From Bacillus sp. SM2101 (GTDB taxonomy: Bacteria > Bacillota > Bacilli > Bacillales > SM2101), in contig NZ_JAEUFG010000017.1 of NCBI RefSeq assembly GCF_018588585.1, positions 1 through 64,000 on the forward strand: a stretch of 64,000 nucleotides of DNA, read 5' to 3'. The translations under genes were made by a program, and so were the position numbers. The notes under the pieces are model-generated. The model searched no databases and was not told the DNA's origin. It saw only the letters and a program-made list of their open reading frames with translations. Below, piece after piece: positions 26,971 through 36,700 of the stretch. Numbering within the stretch: position 1 is the first letter of the stretch; every line of letters starts with the position of its first letter.

Positions 26971-27831
26971 ATGAATCAACAACAACTACCAAACTGGGCA
27001 TATAGATATTTGGAACGATTAAATTTGACACCACCTAGCACAGCTTCATATGAATTTTTAGAGCTGTTTTCAAAAAGGCATCTTTCTATTTTACCTTTTG
27101 AAAATGTTAGTAAATTAATTTATTCTACTAGGAACAACTCAAATGGTTACTACATTCCTTCTGTTGAAGAATATGTTGATAATCTATTTAAATATGATTT
27201 TGGTGGTACGTGTTTTGTACTCAATCCGTACGCTTTACAGCTGTTAACACTATTAGGATATGACTGTTATCATGTAAGGTTAGGAGAGAGTCATATAGCG
27301 ATATTAGTACAATTACCTGACTTTCCTGACGAAAGACTATATTTAGATTTTGGATCAGCAGCACCTATTATGAAGCCAGTCCGATTTGAAAACATGCAAA
27401 ATTCTTCATCGTTTGGTGCAGATGACATTCAACTCATACCAGATGATGAACAACAAGGTTTTTACCGATTTACACGTTTTCGTCATGGGAAATTTGTCAA
27501 TAATCACTGGTCATTTAATCCTAACATTCGTAGTAAAGTAGGAGATTTTGATGAAGCGATTCACAAATCATATTCCAAAGATGCTGTTTTTATGACTCGG
27601 CTTCGAGTAAATCTGTTTCAATTTGACAAAGGACGTACACTTTCATTAATCAACAATAAATTAACAATTACAACGCTGGATGATAAAGAAATAGTACGTA
27701 AGCTAAAGGATATTGAGGAAGTTGAGAGCATAATTTCTGAAGAGTTTATGTTACCAAAATTGCCAGTTAGGAAGGCTATCAATTTATTAAGAGATTTAGG
27801 TACAGATATATTTCACGTAGAAAACAGTTAA
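26971..27831 (+). CDS. Arylamine N-acetyltransferase family protein
   Basis: A 286-residue protein with the NAT Cys-His-Asp triad in order: Cys81 in FGGTCFVLN (canonical RGGxCFE is modified, Arg replaced by Phe), His108 in ESHIAILV and Asp126 in YLDFGSAAP. The N-terminal LPFENVSKL is also a NAT signature. These cytoplasmic enzymes transfer acetyl or acyl groups from CoA to arylamines, hydrazines or amide-forming intermediates. The replaced Arg and Glu around the nucleophile suggest a divergent acceptor. TAGGAG precedes the ATG. Confidence 0.82.
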   Translation: MNQQQLPNWAYRYLERLNLTPPSTASYEFLELFSKRHLSILPFENVSKLIYSTRNNSNGYYIPSVEEYVDNLFKYDFGGTCFVLNPYALQLLTLLGYDCYHVRLGESHIAILVQLPDFPDERLYLDFGSAAPIMKPVRFENMQNSSSFGADDIQLIPDDEQQGFYRFTRFRHGKFVNNHWSFNPNIRSKVGDFDEAIHKSYSKDAVFMTRLRVNLFQFDKGRTLSLINNKLTITTLDDKEIVRKLKDIEEVESIISEEFMLPKLPVRKAINLLRDLGTDIFHVENS

Positions 27832-27916
27832 TAGCTACTAAAAGATTTTTCAAGTAGCTAGATTTTTATTTTATTTACTGTTCGTTGAGATGCCAAGATT
27901 GATATTTAAATAATCA

Positions 27917-28080
27917 GTTTGGACAGTAAACCGTGTAAATTGGCAAGTAAATGCGGGATTTTGGACAGTAAACCGTGTAAATTGGTAAGTAAATGTGGGA
28001 GTTTGGACAGTAAACCGTGTGGTTTGGCAAATAAATGTAGGAGTTTGGACAGAAACCGTGTAAATCAGTCAGTAAAAACC
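27917..28080. repeat. 42-bp tandem repeat, four units, with internal 21-bp half-repeats
   Basis: TTGGACAGTAAACCGTG recurs at 27919, 27961, 28003 and (with one base lost later) 28045, exactly 42 bp apart. Each unit splits into TTGGACAGTAAACCGTGTAA and TTGGCAAGTAAATGCGGGA halves that are related to each other with 21-bp period. No unique spacers, so not CRISPR. One frame stays open through it but has no start. Confidence 0.9.
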
Positions 28081-28264
28081 TAAGAGTTAGATATATTAAT
28101 AGTAAGTTGCTTTTGGATATATTTAGATATGAATGATTATATAAACAAGGATGAAAACAGATTTATATAAAAAATTTTAACCTGTTCAATATCCAAGAGT
28201 TGACAAACTCTATTACAATCCTTAGGAAATCAACATTAATTGATCTTTAAATATAATTTATTTA

Positions 28265-28301
28265 AAATAGTTCGCTTAACATAAAGCGTACTATTTTTTT
28301 T
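28265..28301 (+). terminator. Orphan terminator
   Basis: AATAGT-CGCTT pairs with AAGCG-ACTATT, followed by eight T. It is 430 bp after the nearest upstream gene stop, so it may end a transcript initiated in 27900-28250; a TTGACA hexamer lies at about 28199 but no good -10 was found. Confidence 0.6.
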
Positions 28302-28365
28302 GTAAGGTAATGGAAAAATTGTGATAATATTATAATGAGGATTTTTAGTGATAGTTTTAAGTATA

Positions 28366-28493
28366 GGCGCTTTTCGTAAACTCTGTTGCTACAGTTCCTA
28401 GCTATCGTTTTATGAGCAAAGATGCTATCAAATCTAGTTGTATATGTGCTTATACCTTAGTACGAAAAACAACACTCAATGCGTAAACAGCCT
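28366..28493 (-). repeat. MITE-like dispersed element, copy D
   Basis: 128 bp, GGCGCTTTTCGTAAACTCTG at the left, GCAAAGATGC in the middle, ACAACACTCAATGCGTAAACAGCC at the right. Flanks TAAGTATA and TAAGTAAA may be a degenerate target-site duplication. It ends 34 bp before the next start codon. Confidence 0.7.
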
Positions 28494-28527
28494 AAGTAAA
28501 AGTTTGATTATGTGAAGAAGTGAAAAA

Positions 28528-28800
28528 ATGACTAATTTAAGTCGCTGGGTAATTGCAGGTGTTTTACTTTTATTTGGAGTTTTATTGTTTACTGAAGGAT
28601 TAAATTTATTGTCACTTGGGACAGATGTTGATGGAGACGGAGTTGGAGTATTTTTTTTAGGATTTGAAATAAATGATAGAGTAGCAGAAGATCGTATCCT
28701 CTCATTCGCAATTGGATTTTTTATATCGAGTTTAGTTGCTATCATCGTTGCTGTTGCATTTATTCTAACCAATTTGAAATATAGAAATAAAGCAAGTTAG
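28528..28800 (+). CDS. Small membrane protein with two transmembrane segments
   Basis: A 90-residue protein with hydrophobic segments at about 7-27 and 59-82, separated by an Asp/Gly-rich loop (TDVDGDGVG). The loop lies on one side of the membrane and could bind cations by its acidic residues, which is speculation. No family recognised. The SD is weak (GTGAAGAAGTG). Repeat copy D lies directly upstream, so its promoter must lie within or beyond the element. Confidence 0.6.
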   Translation: MTNLSRWVIAGVLLLFGVLLFTEGLNLLSLGTDVDGDGVGVFFLGFEINDRVAEDRILSFAIGFFISSLVAIIVAVAFILTNLKYRNKAS

Positions 28801-29048
28801 AAATTAAAAGTATATAATCAAGATGGTGAATACTGAGAAAATACAAGCTTTTTAACTGCTTCTTTTATGGTATCTTATTTGAATTCAGCATTTCAACTCA
28901 ACTCCTCTATTACTCTACTGTAAATTGGCTACTTTGATAGTTTACCTTTTGAACTTTCTGTATTACCAAATTAGAAGTCTAGAATTGCTACTTTTAATTT
29001 TATTATTGTATGATGGATCTATATTCCAATTTTTAAAGGTGTGATTGA

Positions 29049-29690
29049 ATGAGTAAAAAATATCAAGAGATTATTTCTACAAGAGAAGAATTCGAATCTT
29101 TTCAACAGTTTATTGGCAAGCCAAGCCCAAGAGCTGCTAATAAAGTTATTTCATTTATCGACAGCCATTGTAGAGACTTTATTGATAAATCCCCATTTTT
29201 ATCAATGGCAACTTCTAATTCAGAAGGACAATGTGACGTTTCACCAAGAGGAGATTCCCCAGGTTTTGTATCTGTTCTGGATGATCATCACTTGTTTATT
29301 CCTGAACGACCAGGAAATCGAAGAATGGACTCTGCTAATAATATAATCACAAATCCAAATATAGGACTCTTATTTTTTATACCTGGATTAGGGGAGACGT
29401 TAAGAATAAACGGAAAAGCGTATATTTGTCGTGATCCTGAACTATTAGAAAATAGTAAAGTAAATGGTCGTGCTCCGTTATTTGGAATTTTAGTAGAAGT
29501 GCAGGAATGCTATGCGCATTGTGCCAAAGCCTTTATTCGATCAAGTTTATGGAATCCCGAATCATGGTATGCTAAAGAGACACTTCCATCGGTTCCACAA
29601 ATGTTGGTAGCTCACTCGAAGATACCAAATGCAACTTCTGAACAAGTAGCAAAAGAATTACAAGAAGGCTATAAAAATAGGCTCTATTGA
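29049..29690 (+). CDS. PPOX-class FMN-dependent flavoprotein (MSMEG_1061/DR2398 type)
   Basis: A 213-residue split-barrel flavoprotein. Features of the pyridoxamine-5-phosphate-oxidase-like family with this subfamily's pattern are PFLSMATSNSEGQCDVSPRGD, LFIPERPGNRRMDSANNI, IGLLFFIPGLGETLRINGKA and the C-terminal HCAKAFIRSSLW. Members bind FMN or F420-like flavins and may act as small-molecule oxidoreductases; the physiological substrate is unknown. AAAGGTGTG precedes the ATG. Monocistronic. Confidence 0.85.
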   Translation: MSKKYQEIISTREEFESFQQFIGKPSPRAANKVISFIDSHCRDFIDKSPFLSMATSNSEGQCDVSPRGDSPGFVSVLDDHHLFIPERPGNRRMDSANNIITNPNIGLLFFIPGLGETLRINGKAYICRDPELLENSKVNGRAPLFGILVEVQECYAHCAKAFIRSSLWNPESWYAKETLPSVPQMLVAHSKIPNATSEQVAKELQEGYKNRLY

Positions 29691-29767
29691 ATATTTCTTG
29701 CTAAATAAACAATAAAGCATATTTCTCAGATAAAAAGGTTGGGAGATAAGTAAGGTGATTAAATATT

Positions 29768-30643
29768 TTGATTAGTAACAGTTTGAAATGTCATTTAGAA
29801 GAAAAATACGGTGCATTTACACCTGTTCCTTTAACTGGTGGCTATACGAATGAAGTCTTGTTATTAAAAGGTTCTAACCCTCCCATAGTTATTAAAATAG
29901 GTAAGATATTCAATAAAGATATTTTTAATGAAGTGAAGTGTTTGGAATTAACTAGAGAAACAGATTTAACTCCAAGGCTATATGAATTAATGGAAACAGA
30001 TGAAACGACATTTACAGTAATGGAATATCGACAAGGTGACAATGCTCAATCAATTTTCGATCAAAGTAATGTAACGATTTCTGAGAATATTTATATTGAA
30101 TTAGGTAAAACACTCGCTAAACATATACATTCCTTTAAATACGATTTTAATTCTTATGGAATAAAAGAAAGTCATGCCAATGATATTAATCTAAATCTAG
30201 CATTTGTACCTGAGGGTCTTATTAACAAATCTAAGGAACTATTAAAGAACAAGAATGACTCAAAGGATGAGTGGGTATTGACTCATGGAGATTATGGAAT
30301 ACATAACGTATTATACAATTCAGACAGAGTACATACTGTATTAGATTGGGAGTGGTCAGAATGGGGAAATCCATTATCTGACTTAGCATGGGTATGTTGG
30401 TTCACTAAGTTACATTATCCTGAGCATGCAAATGTATTAAACAATCATTTTATTAATGAATATTTAAAATTTAATCCTATTCATTTACCCTCTAACACAT
30501 TAAAAAGCTATTGTGTTAATAAAGTATGGAAAGTCCTTAATAGGATACATCATGCACCATTAGTAGTCCAACAAGAGTGGTGTAAACGTCTAGCATGGAC
30601 CTTGGATACAGATATTTTTGATTTTATGGACGGCATAAAATAA
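29768..30643 (+). CDS. Aminoglycoside-phosphotransferase-like kinase (APH family)
   Basis: A 291-residue protein with the APH/choline-kinase fold: nucleotide-binding LTGGYTNEVLLL and IVIKIGK near the N-terminus, hinge TVMEYRQGDN, catalytic HGDYGIHNVL near 178-187 and metal-binding LDWEWSEWGNPLSDLAW near 196-212. Members phosphorylate hydroxyls of aminoglycosides, macrolides, homoserine, choline or sugars. Nothing in the context assigns a substrate, and resistance should not be assumed. The TTG start at 29768 follows AAGGTGATT. Confidence 0.82.
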   Translation: MISNSLKCHLEEKYGAFTPVPLTGGYTNEVLLLKGSNPPIVIKIGKIFNKDIFNEVKCLELTRETDLTPRLYELMETDETTFTVMEYRQGDNAQSIFDQSNVTISENIYIELGKTLAKHIHSFKYDFNSYGIKESHANDINLNLAFVPEGLINKSKELLKNKNDSKDEWVLTHGDYGIHNVLYNSDRVHTVLDWEWSEWGNPLSDLAWVCWFTKLHYPEHANVLNNHFINEYLKFNPIHLPSNTLKSYCVNKVWKVLNRIHHAPLVVQQEWCKRLAWTLDTDIFDFMDGIK

Positions 30644-30925
30644 TGCACATTAATCTATATTATGAAAATGAGTTGATCTCATACTTTATAGTAAATGAAA
30701 AAAGAGAATTGAAGTTCAGTTGAATAGTATGATATACAATTGAATTAATAACAGTAGGAAATGAATTGAAATATACTTATTCATTTTGCGGTTCTAAAGA
30801 CTTAAGATGAAGATCCCCCGTAACATTTGAGGTTTCCAGGGTTTACTGTGAAAAAGGTAATTATTTTCAATATCTTATGCCTGATCTCGAAGGGGGATCA
30901 AAAAAATAATAATTAATTAAATAAG
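30644..30925. other. Intergenic stretch
   Basis: AT-rich, with a spaced inverted repeat GATCCCCC..GGGGGATC (about 30813 and 30891) around a 70-base loop. No gene found. Confidence 0.3.
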
Positions 30926-31352
30926 TTATTTTTGAATTTTAGTGAAAATTTGAAATGTAACACTAAATTGATCCGTTACAACTCCGTAACAAGGACTAAA
31001 AGTGATTTTTTGCAATCGCATGTGAACAGTGCCACTTTCTTTTAATTAATCAAATATTTGCTTGGACTCTTCCACATCTGTTGTTGTAATACATATTCTA
31101 AAATGATTTCCCCTTTGATAAGGCTGACTTGGATCTGTATCTAAAAGCATTAGGATTTAGTCTCCGATTTTTAAGGTAGCGTATCCAACCAAGCCTTTAT
31201 CTTCATGTGACATAGCAAAATGGGTGTTTTCAAGCATTTCTCCTAAAAATTGGAGAGAAAGGATTTCAGCATTCAGTGCTTGTTGATTAAATTGTATGAC
31301 TTCATTCCCATTTCCCTTCACCCTCAAAATAAGGGCATACGTGTATTGACAT
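30926..31352 (-). pseudogene. Decayed PhnB-like VOC-family gene
   Basis: Reading the minus strand gives a nearly complete PhnB/glyoxalase-like protein: MSIHVCPYF, a frameshift near 31320, RVKGNGNEVIQF..ALNAEIL, GEMLENTHFAMSHEDKG, YATLKIGD, TAA stop, DTDPSQPYQRGN, ITTTDVEESKQIF, TAA stop, LKESGTVHMRLQKITFSPCYG, VVTDQFSVTFQIFTK. Two in-frame stops and one frameshift make it non-functional. Order and spacing match intact family members of about 140 residues. Confidence 0.8.
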
Positions 31353-31636
31353 ACACCTCTCAATTCCTTATGTAACTTTATTACTCTATTTATACTAATA
31401 GATAAGTCATGTTATAACATTTATTTCCATTTAGGATCACTGTTAAGTTGCTTTCGTATTTATTGAGTACACAGTGTAATGAAAGGGACTGCCTCGTTAT
31501 ATCCTAGTTACTTTAATATAGATTAACGATAAAGTAATTGTTTGACGAAAATATGAATGGTCAAGACGATATGTATTTAGCATGTGAAAATGTTAGAATT
31601 GGATAATACAACTTATTGCATATAGGAGTGAGTTCT

Positions 31637-32338
31637 TTGGAAAAAACTGTTCTTGTCATCGATGACGATAAAGATATCGTAAGGCTTATTGTAGAAACAT
31701 TAAAATATGAGCGGTTCAATACAGTTTTTGCTTACTCTGGAATAGAAGCAATGAAAATGATTGATAAAGAAAAAATTGACTTTGTTATTTTAGACATAAT
31801 GATGCCGGAAATGGATGGTATTGAAGTATGTAAAAAAATACGCGATCAACATAACATGCCCATCTTATTACTTAGTGCAAAAGATCGTGATATTGATAAG
31901 ATTGTTGGTCTTGAAGTAGGAGCAGATGATTATTTAACAAAACCTTTCAATGTACATGAGCTAACAGCGCGGGTAAAGGCACACTTTCGGAAAATTGGAA
32001 GATTAAAACAAGAGTTATCAGAAAGTAATCCTACACACTCAATAGCTAAGACTCCACTTATGTTAAATGAAAATTCGTATGAAGGATTTCTAGAAGGAAA
32101 GAAACTACAATTATCTTCAAAGGAATTTCAAATTTTATTATTCTTCACTCAACATCCAAACCAAGTGTTTAGTCGGGAACAGATTTATCAGCGTGTTTGG
32201 GGAGATGATTTTGGTGATTTAAACAATGTGACTGTACATATTAAAAATATTCGAAAAAAGCTTGGGAAAAATCATGACTATATAAAGACGATATGGGGCG
32301 TTGGCTATAAATATACTTTAGATGGTGTGAAGCTATGA
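31637..32338 (+). CDS. OmpR-family response regulator
   Basis: A 233-residue product from the TTG at 31637, preceded by TAGGAGTGAG. The receiver domain has the acidic pocket Asp9-11, phospho-acceptor Asp53 (LDIMMPEMDG), the conserved Thr/Ser in LLLSAKD and Lys in DYLTKPF. The C-terminal OmpR winged helix (about 130-230) includes LSSKEFQILLFF and VTVHIKNIRKKLG. Its last four bases overlap the histidine kinase start (ATGA), so they are coupled. The MMPL transporter gene follows the kinase in the same direction and is the likeliest target. Confidence 0.93.
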   Translation: MEKTVLVIDDDKDIVRLIVETLKYERFNTVFAYSGIEAMKMIDKEKIDFVILDIMMPEMDGIEVCKKIRDQHNMPILLLSAKDRDIDKIVGLEVGADDYLTKPFNVHELTARVKAHFRKIGRLKQELSESNPTHSIAKTPLMLNENSYEGFLEGKKLQLSSKEFQILLFFTQHPNQVFSREQIYQRVWGDDFGDLNNVTVHIKNIRKKLGKNHDYIKTIWGVGYKYTLDGVKL

Positions 32339-33681
32339 AACTAAAATATCACATTCCATTATTGTTTTTAATATTTGGTATTGTATTCTTTTTTATCGTT
32401 TTATTGTACATAGAGCTCGATGTTAGAGATTCAATTACAAGTGATTTATCTACAAATAATGAACGCTTTATAGAAAAACATGAAGACATTGCCGAAGAAG
32501 TAGGAAAATTATATCCTGATCAACAAAAAATGACGACATATTTAAAGAATTTAGGAGAGAGAGAGCAATTAACGATAAAACTGACAAACCCAGCATTTGA
32601 GCAAATATTATTTGAGTATGACGCCATAGAAAAAGAAATTTCTACAGGTGATAGGTGGTTACCTGTTAAAACACCAGATACGAATGAGGTCGTATTATTT
32701 TTGTCGTTAGAACGTAAGCTAGACGAAATAAATGAAGCAATTTTCCAAGTAGCCATCGATATTTTTATATTTGTTGTTCTTACACATCTTACCCTTTTCA
32801 TATTATTAACACTGTATTTTCACGAGACAATTACAAACCCAATAACCAATTTAATAAACCGTTTTAAAATGGTTAGTTTACATAAACAGCTTCCAGCGGT
32901 ACATCCTACTCGAAAAGATGAAATAGGAGAGCTCTATCATCGCTTTTATGAATTAGAAGCAAGACTTCATCGTGCATATCGAGAGCAAATTGATATGGTG
33001 TCGTCGATAGCACATGATTTAAAAACTCCATTAACATCAATTAATGGGTTTCTCCAGCTAGCTGTATCGCCATTACATCAAACAGCAAGCCAAAAAGAGG
33101 AATACATTAAATTAGCTCAAAAAAAAGCGTTGTATATGACAGAGTTAGTACAAGAATTCTCAATCTTTTCTACTAATGAAATTGCTCTACAGGAAATGGA
33201 CCGCTTTGACGTTCTAATTGGTAAGTTTTTTGAGTCAATAGGAGAAGAGTACGAAGCTGAGTTAGCTGGTTTAGATTATTCCTTTCATTGGGATCATGAT
33301 TTTCACACCGACACATATTTTCTAGGAAATGAAAAGTTTCTTCGCAGATTGTTTGCAAATATTGTAAGTAATTCAATTAAACATGCTTATAATAATGATC
33401 TAAAAATTACTATGAAAGGCACAATAGAAGAGTCATTAATTGTAATTAATATAGAAGATAATGGGGTAGGTGTTGCTGAAGGTGACATACCATACTTGTT
33501 TCAAAAATTCTACACAGTTGAAAAATCGAGACTACGTGAAAAGGGAGGCACAGGGTTAGGACTAGCGATTGCTAAGTCAATCGTAGAAAATCATGACGGT
33601 TTCATTTCAGCCTATCGCTCAAAAGGACTAGGTGGGTTAGGTATTAAAATACAAATACCTATCTCTCGTTTTCAACAATAA
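32335..33681 (+). CDS. Sensor histidine kinase
   Basis: A 448-residue kinase with membrane segments at about 6-28 and 141-163 enclosing a roughly 110-residue extracytoplasmic sensor region rich in Glu and Lys. Then follow a HAMP-like linker, a HisKA dimerisation domain with phospho-acceptor His227 in SSIAHDLKTPLTS, and a HATPase_c domain with N-box NIVSNSIKHAY, G1 DNGVG and G2 GTGLGLAI. It pairs with the response regulator upstream. The signal is unknown; envelope or membrane-active compounds would fit the neighbouring MMPL transporter. Confidence 0.92.
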   Translation: MKLKYHIPLLFLIFGIVFFFIVLLYIELDVRDSITSDLSTNNERFIEKHEDIAEEVGKLYPDQQKMTTYLKNLGEREQLTIKLTNPAFEQILFEYDAIEKEISTGDRWLPVKTPDTNEVVLFLSLERKLDEINEAIFQVAIDIFIFVVLTHLTLFILLTLYFHETITNPITNLINRFKMVSLHKQLPAVHPTRKDEIGELYHRFYELEARLHRAYREQIDMVSSIAHDLKTPLTSINGFLQLAVSPLHQTASQKEEYIKLAQKKALYMTELVQEFSIFSTNEIALQEMDRFDVLIGKFFESIGEEYEAELAGLDYSFHWDHDFHTDTYFLGNEKFLRRLFANIVSNSIKHAYNNDLKITMKGTIEESLIVINIEDNGVGVAEGDIPYLFQKFYTVEKSRLREKGGTGLGLAIAKSIVENHDGFISAYRSKGLGGLGIKIQIPISRFQQ

Positions 33682-33715
33682 ACGTTTTGTAATTAAAACG
33701 TTTATTTTTTTTTAT
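33679..33715 (+). terminator. Terminator between kinase and MMPL genes
   Basis: AAACGTTTT pairs with AAAACGTTT around GTAATT, followed by ATTTTTTTTTATTTTTATTT. It is strong, so the MMPL gene needs readthrough or its own start; the 75-bp gap is too T-rich to place a promoter. Confidence 0.85.
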
Positions 33716-33784
33716 TTTTATTTCATTTTATTTTTATTTTTCAATGCTAAATTAAGGACGAATGGATAATAAAGGAGGATTTCG

Positions 33785-36700
33785 ATGAAGACAATTATAA
33801 AATTTCGTTGGGCAATGATTATTTTTTGGTTAATTGTATCTGCTTTATTAATAACAACAATGCCTAATTTAGATGATTTAGTTAGGGAAAAGGGGCAGCC
33901 CAAAATACCAGATGAATATTCATCAGTTGTGTCTAATCAATTACTAGATGACTTGAAGGGTACAACTACAAGTAAAGAAAATATAGACGTCGTCGCCGTC
34001 TTTCATGAAGATGAACCTCTTACACCTGCTCAGCTAAATAACATTGAGCAGGAAATAGCCAATTTACAGAACAAACAAGAGGAACTAGCGATCACTCATA
34101 TCGCTACACATTTTAAAAACGAAGAATTATTAAATCAATTTGTTTCTGAAGATGGTACAACAGTAATGGCAGTTATCAGTGTAGACAAAGCTGGGAAAAA
34201 AGTGAGTGAAGTACGTGAAGAACTAAAAAAGGAATTAAATGGTAGTGAGGTGAAGACTTATTTAACAGGTAACGAATTTATTAATGAAGATCAAATTCAG
34301 AATACAGGAGAAGGTGTTAAAAAAACCGAACTTTTTACAGTTATTTTTATTATCCTTGTATTAATTGTCGTATTTCGTTCTCCAATCACACCGATCATTT
34401 CATTATTAATCGTTGCTCTCACTTATATTTGCTCATTAAGTATTGTAGCGCATTTAGTTGATGCATTTGATTTCCCATTTTCAACAACTACACAGACATT
34501 TTTAATCTTAGTTTTATTCGGTATTGGTACGGACTATAATATTTTACTATTAAGCAGGTTTAAGGAAGAGCTAAGTAATAATCAAGAAATAACTGAAGCG
34601 ATAGTCACCACATACAGAACAGCTGGTAAAACAGTTGCATATAGTGGTTTAGCTGTGTTTATTGGTTTTAGTATATTAGGTTTTGCTCAGTTTTCTGTTT
34701 TTCAATCCTCTGTCGCTGTAGCTGTGTCAGTTGCCACGTTATTAGTTGTGTTATACACAATGATGCCCTTTTTTATGAGTGTAATTGGTAAATTTATGTT
34801 CTGGCCAGTGCAAAAGCAGAAAGGGCATGGTGAAAGCAGACTGTGGTCTATATTAGGAAAGTTTTCAATGGCTCGTCCAATTATTTCAATTATTATTGTA
34901 GTTATGATTACAATCCCATTTTTACTATTGTCTAAAGGAGAGTTATCGTATAACAGTATAGATGAAGTAAGTGATACGTATGAATCAGTACAAGGCTTTA
35001 ACATTCTTGCTGAAAAATTTTCACCTGGTAAAGCATTACCTACTACGGTTGTTATTGCTGCTGATGAAAGCTTAGATTCTAATGAAAAGTTAGCTCTCAT
35101 CGATGATTTAACTGCATCCCTTATGAATATAGAGGGAGTGGAAACTGTATACGGACCAACAAGACCACAAGGAGAGAAAATAGCAGAGTTATATATTGAA
35201 GATCAAGTAGGTGAAGTGAACGAAGGTTTATCAACAGCTAACGATGGACTAATAGAAATTGCAGATGGATTATCAGGTACGAATGAGAATTTCTCATCAC
35301 CAAAAGATTTTGCTGATTTAGATAGGCTCATAGATGGCACTGAAGAAGTTGCAAATAATATGAAGCAGCTAACAAATGCATTACAGCAAGTTAATAATGG
35401 CTCAGAAATTGGTGTACAAGGATCAAGAGAACTAGCTAATGCTGTAGCAACTTTAGAAAATAACTTAACAAAGCTAGATACATCATTGGCAGGGTTACTT
35501 GCAAACTATGAACAGCTTCAAAGTGGGTATGGTTCATTTGCATATGAATACGGTAATTTGGAAAAGCAATTAGCATTCATTCAGTCAACAACAATTGAAA
35601 TGCAAAGCTTAGTTACTCAAATAGAAAGTGCATACCCAGAAGTGGCATCTGACCCAAATATGTTGGCATTGAATACAGCCATTGATACATTAGCAGTACA
35701 GTCTACAGCTTTAACAGATGGTTTGATAGAGCTAAACAATCGATTTTCTTCGACTAATGATGTGTTTGTTCAAGCAAATGAAGGGCTTGAGCAAATCATA
35801 GCAGGACATAATCAATTAGTGACTGCTTCGAAAGAATTGACTCAAGCAGCTTCAGAGCTTGCTGATGGCTTAGAGATAGGCAGTCTAGGACAATCAGAAA
35901 TTCTATTTAATATGGAAGGGATAGAAAATGGAATTTTAATGATCAATGATGGCCAGCAACAACTGAAGAATGAACTAGAGGAATTATCTTCTGGAATGAA
36001 TGAATTAGAAAAAGGTCTCTCTAAAAGCTCAGAAGGGTTAAACGAAATTTCAGTAGGACTTCACGATGCAACCAACTATTTAGATAAGGTAACACAATCT
36101 GAGGGAACTTCTTCGTTCTTTGTTCCTGAAGAATTACTTGAAGGAGACTATCAGGATGTCCTAAATACGTATATGTCTGATGAAAGAAGTACGTTCAAAT
36201 TGACAGTTGAGTTATCTGTAGATCCGTATTCAACAGAAGCAATTTCAGTCATTAATCAACTAAACTCTGTCATTGAAAGTGAACTTGTATCTTCCAATAT
36301 AATGGGTACAACGTATGCAATAGGTGGGATTTCTTCAATAAATAACGATTTAAATATGATGGCAAACGATGACTTTTCTCGCACAATTATTTTAATGTTA
36401 GTAGGAATTTTTGTCGTACTCGTCTTAATTATGAGGGCCTTTTGGATACCAATATTTATTATTGCATCTCTTATATTAAGTTATTATACAGCTCTATCAA
36501 TGACTGATTTACTTTTTGTTCATGTTTTTGGATACAGTGGATTGTCTTGGACCATTCCATTCTTTTCATTCATTATGATCATTGCACTTGGAGTCGATTA
36601 TAGTATTTTCCTAATGATGAGATTTAAAGAAAATATTGAACTTTCAACAATTGAAGCATTAGTAATTGCTAAAAAACAAATGGGTAAAGTCGTTATTTCA

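Noticed and set aside
27917-28080. Possible CRISPR or coding repeat
   Set aside because: Units are contiguous without unique spacers; the open frame has an upstream stop and no start codon.
28199-28301. Possible small RNA between TTGACA and an orphan terminator
   Set aside because: No acceptable -10 hexamer at 16-18 bp spacing was found; kept only as an orphan terminator.
29768-30643. Reading the APH-family kinase as aminoglycoside resistance
   Set aside because: The fold is shared with choline, homoserine and sugar kinases and there is no resistance context.
30813-30899. GATCCCCC..GGGGGATC inverted repeat
   Set aside because: The arms are only 8 bp with a 70-base loop and no gene association; probably chance.
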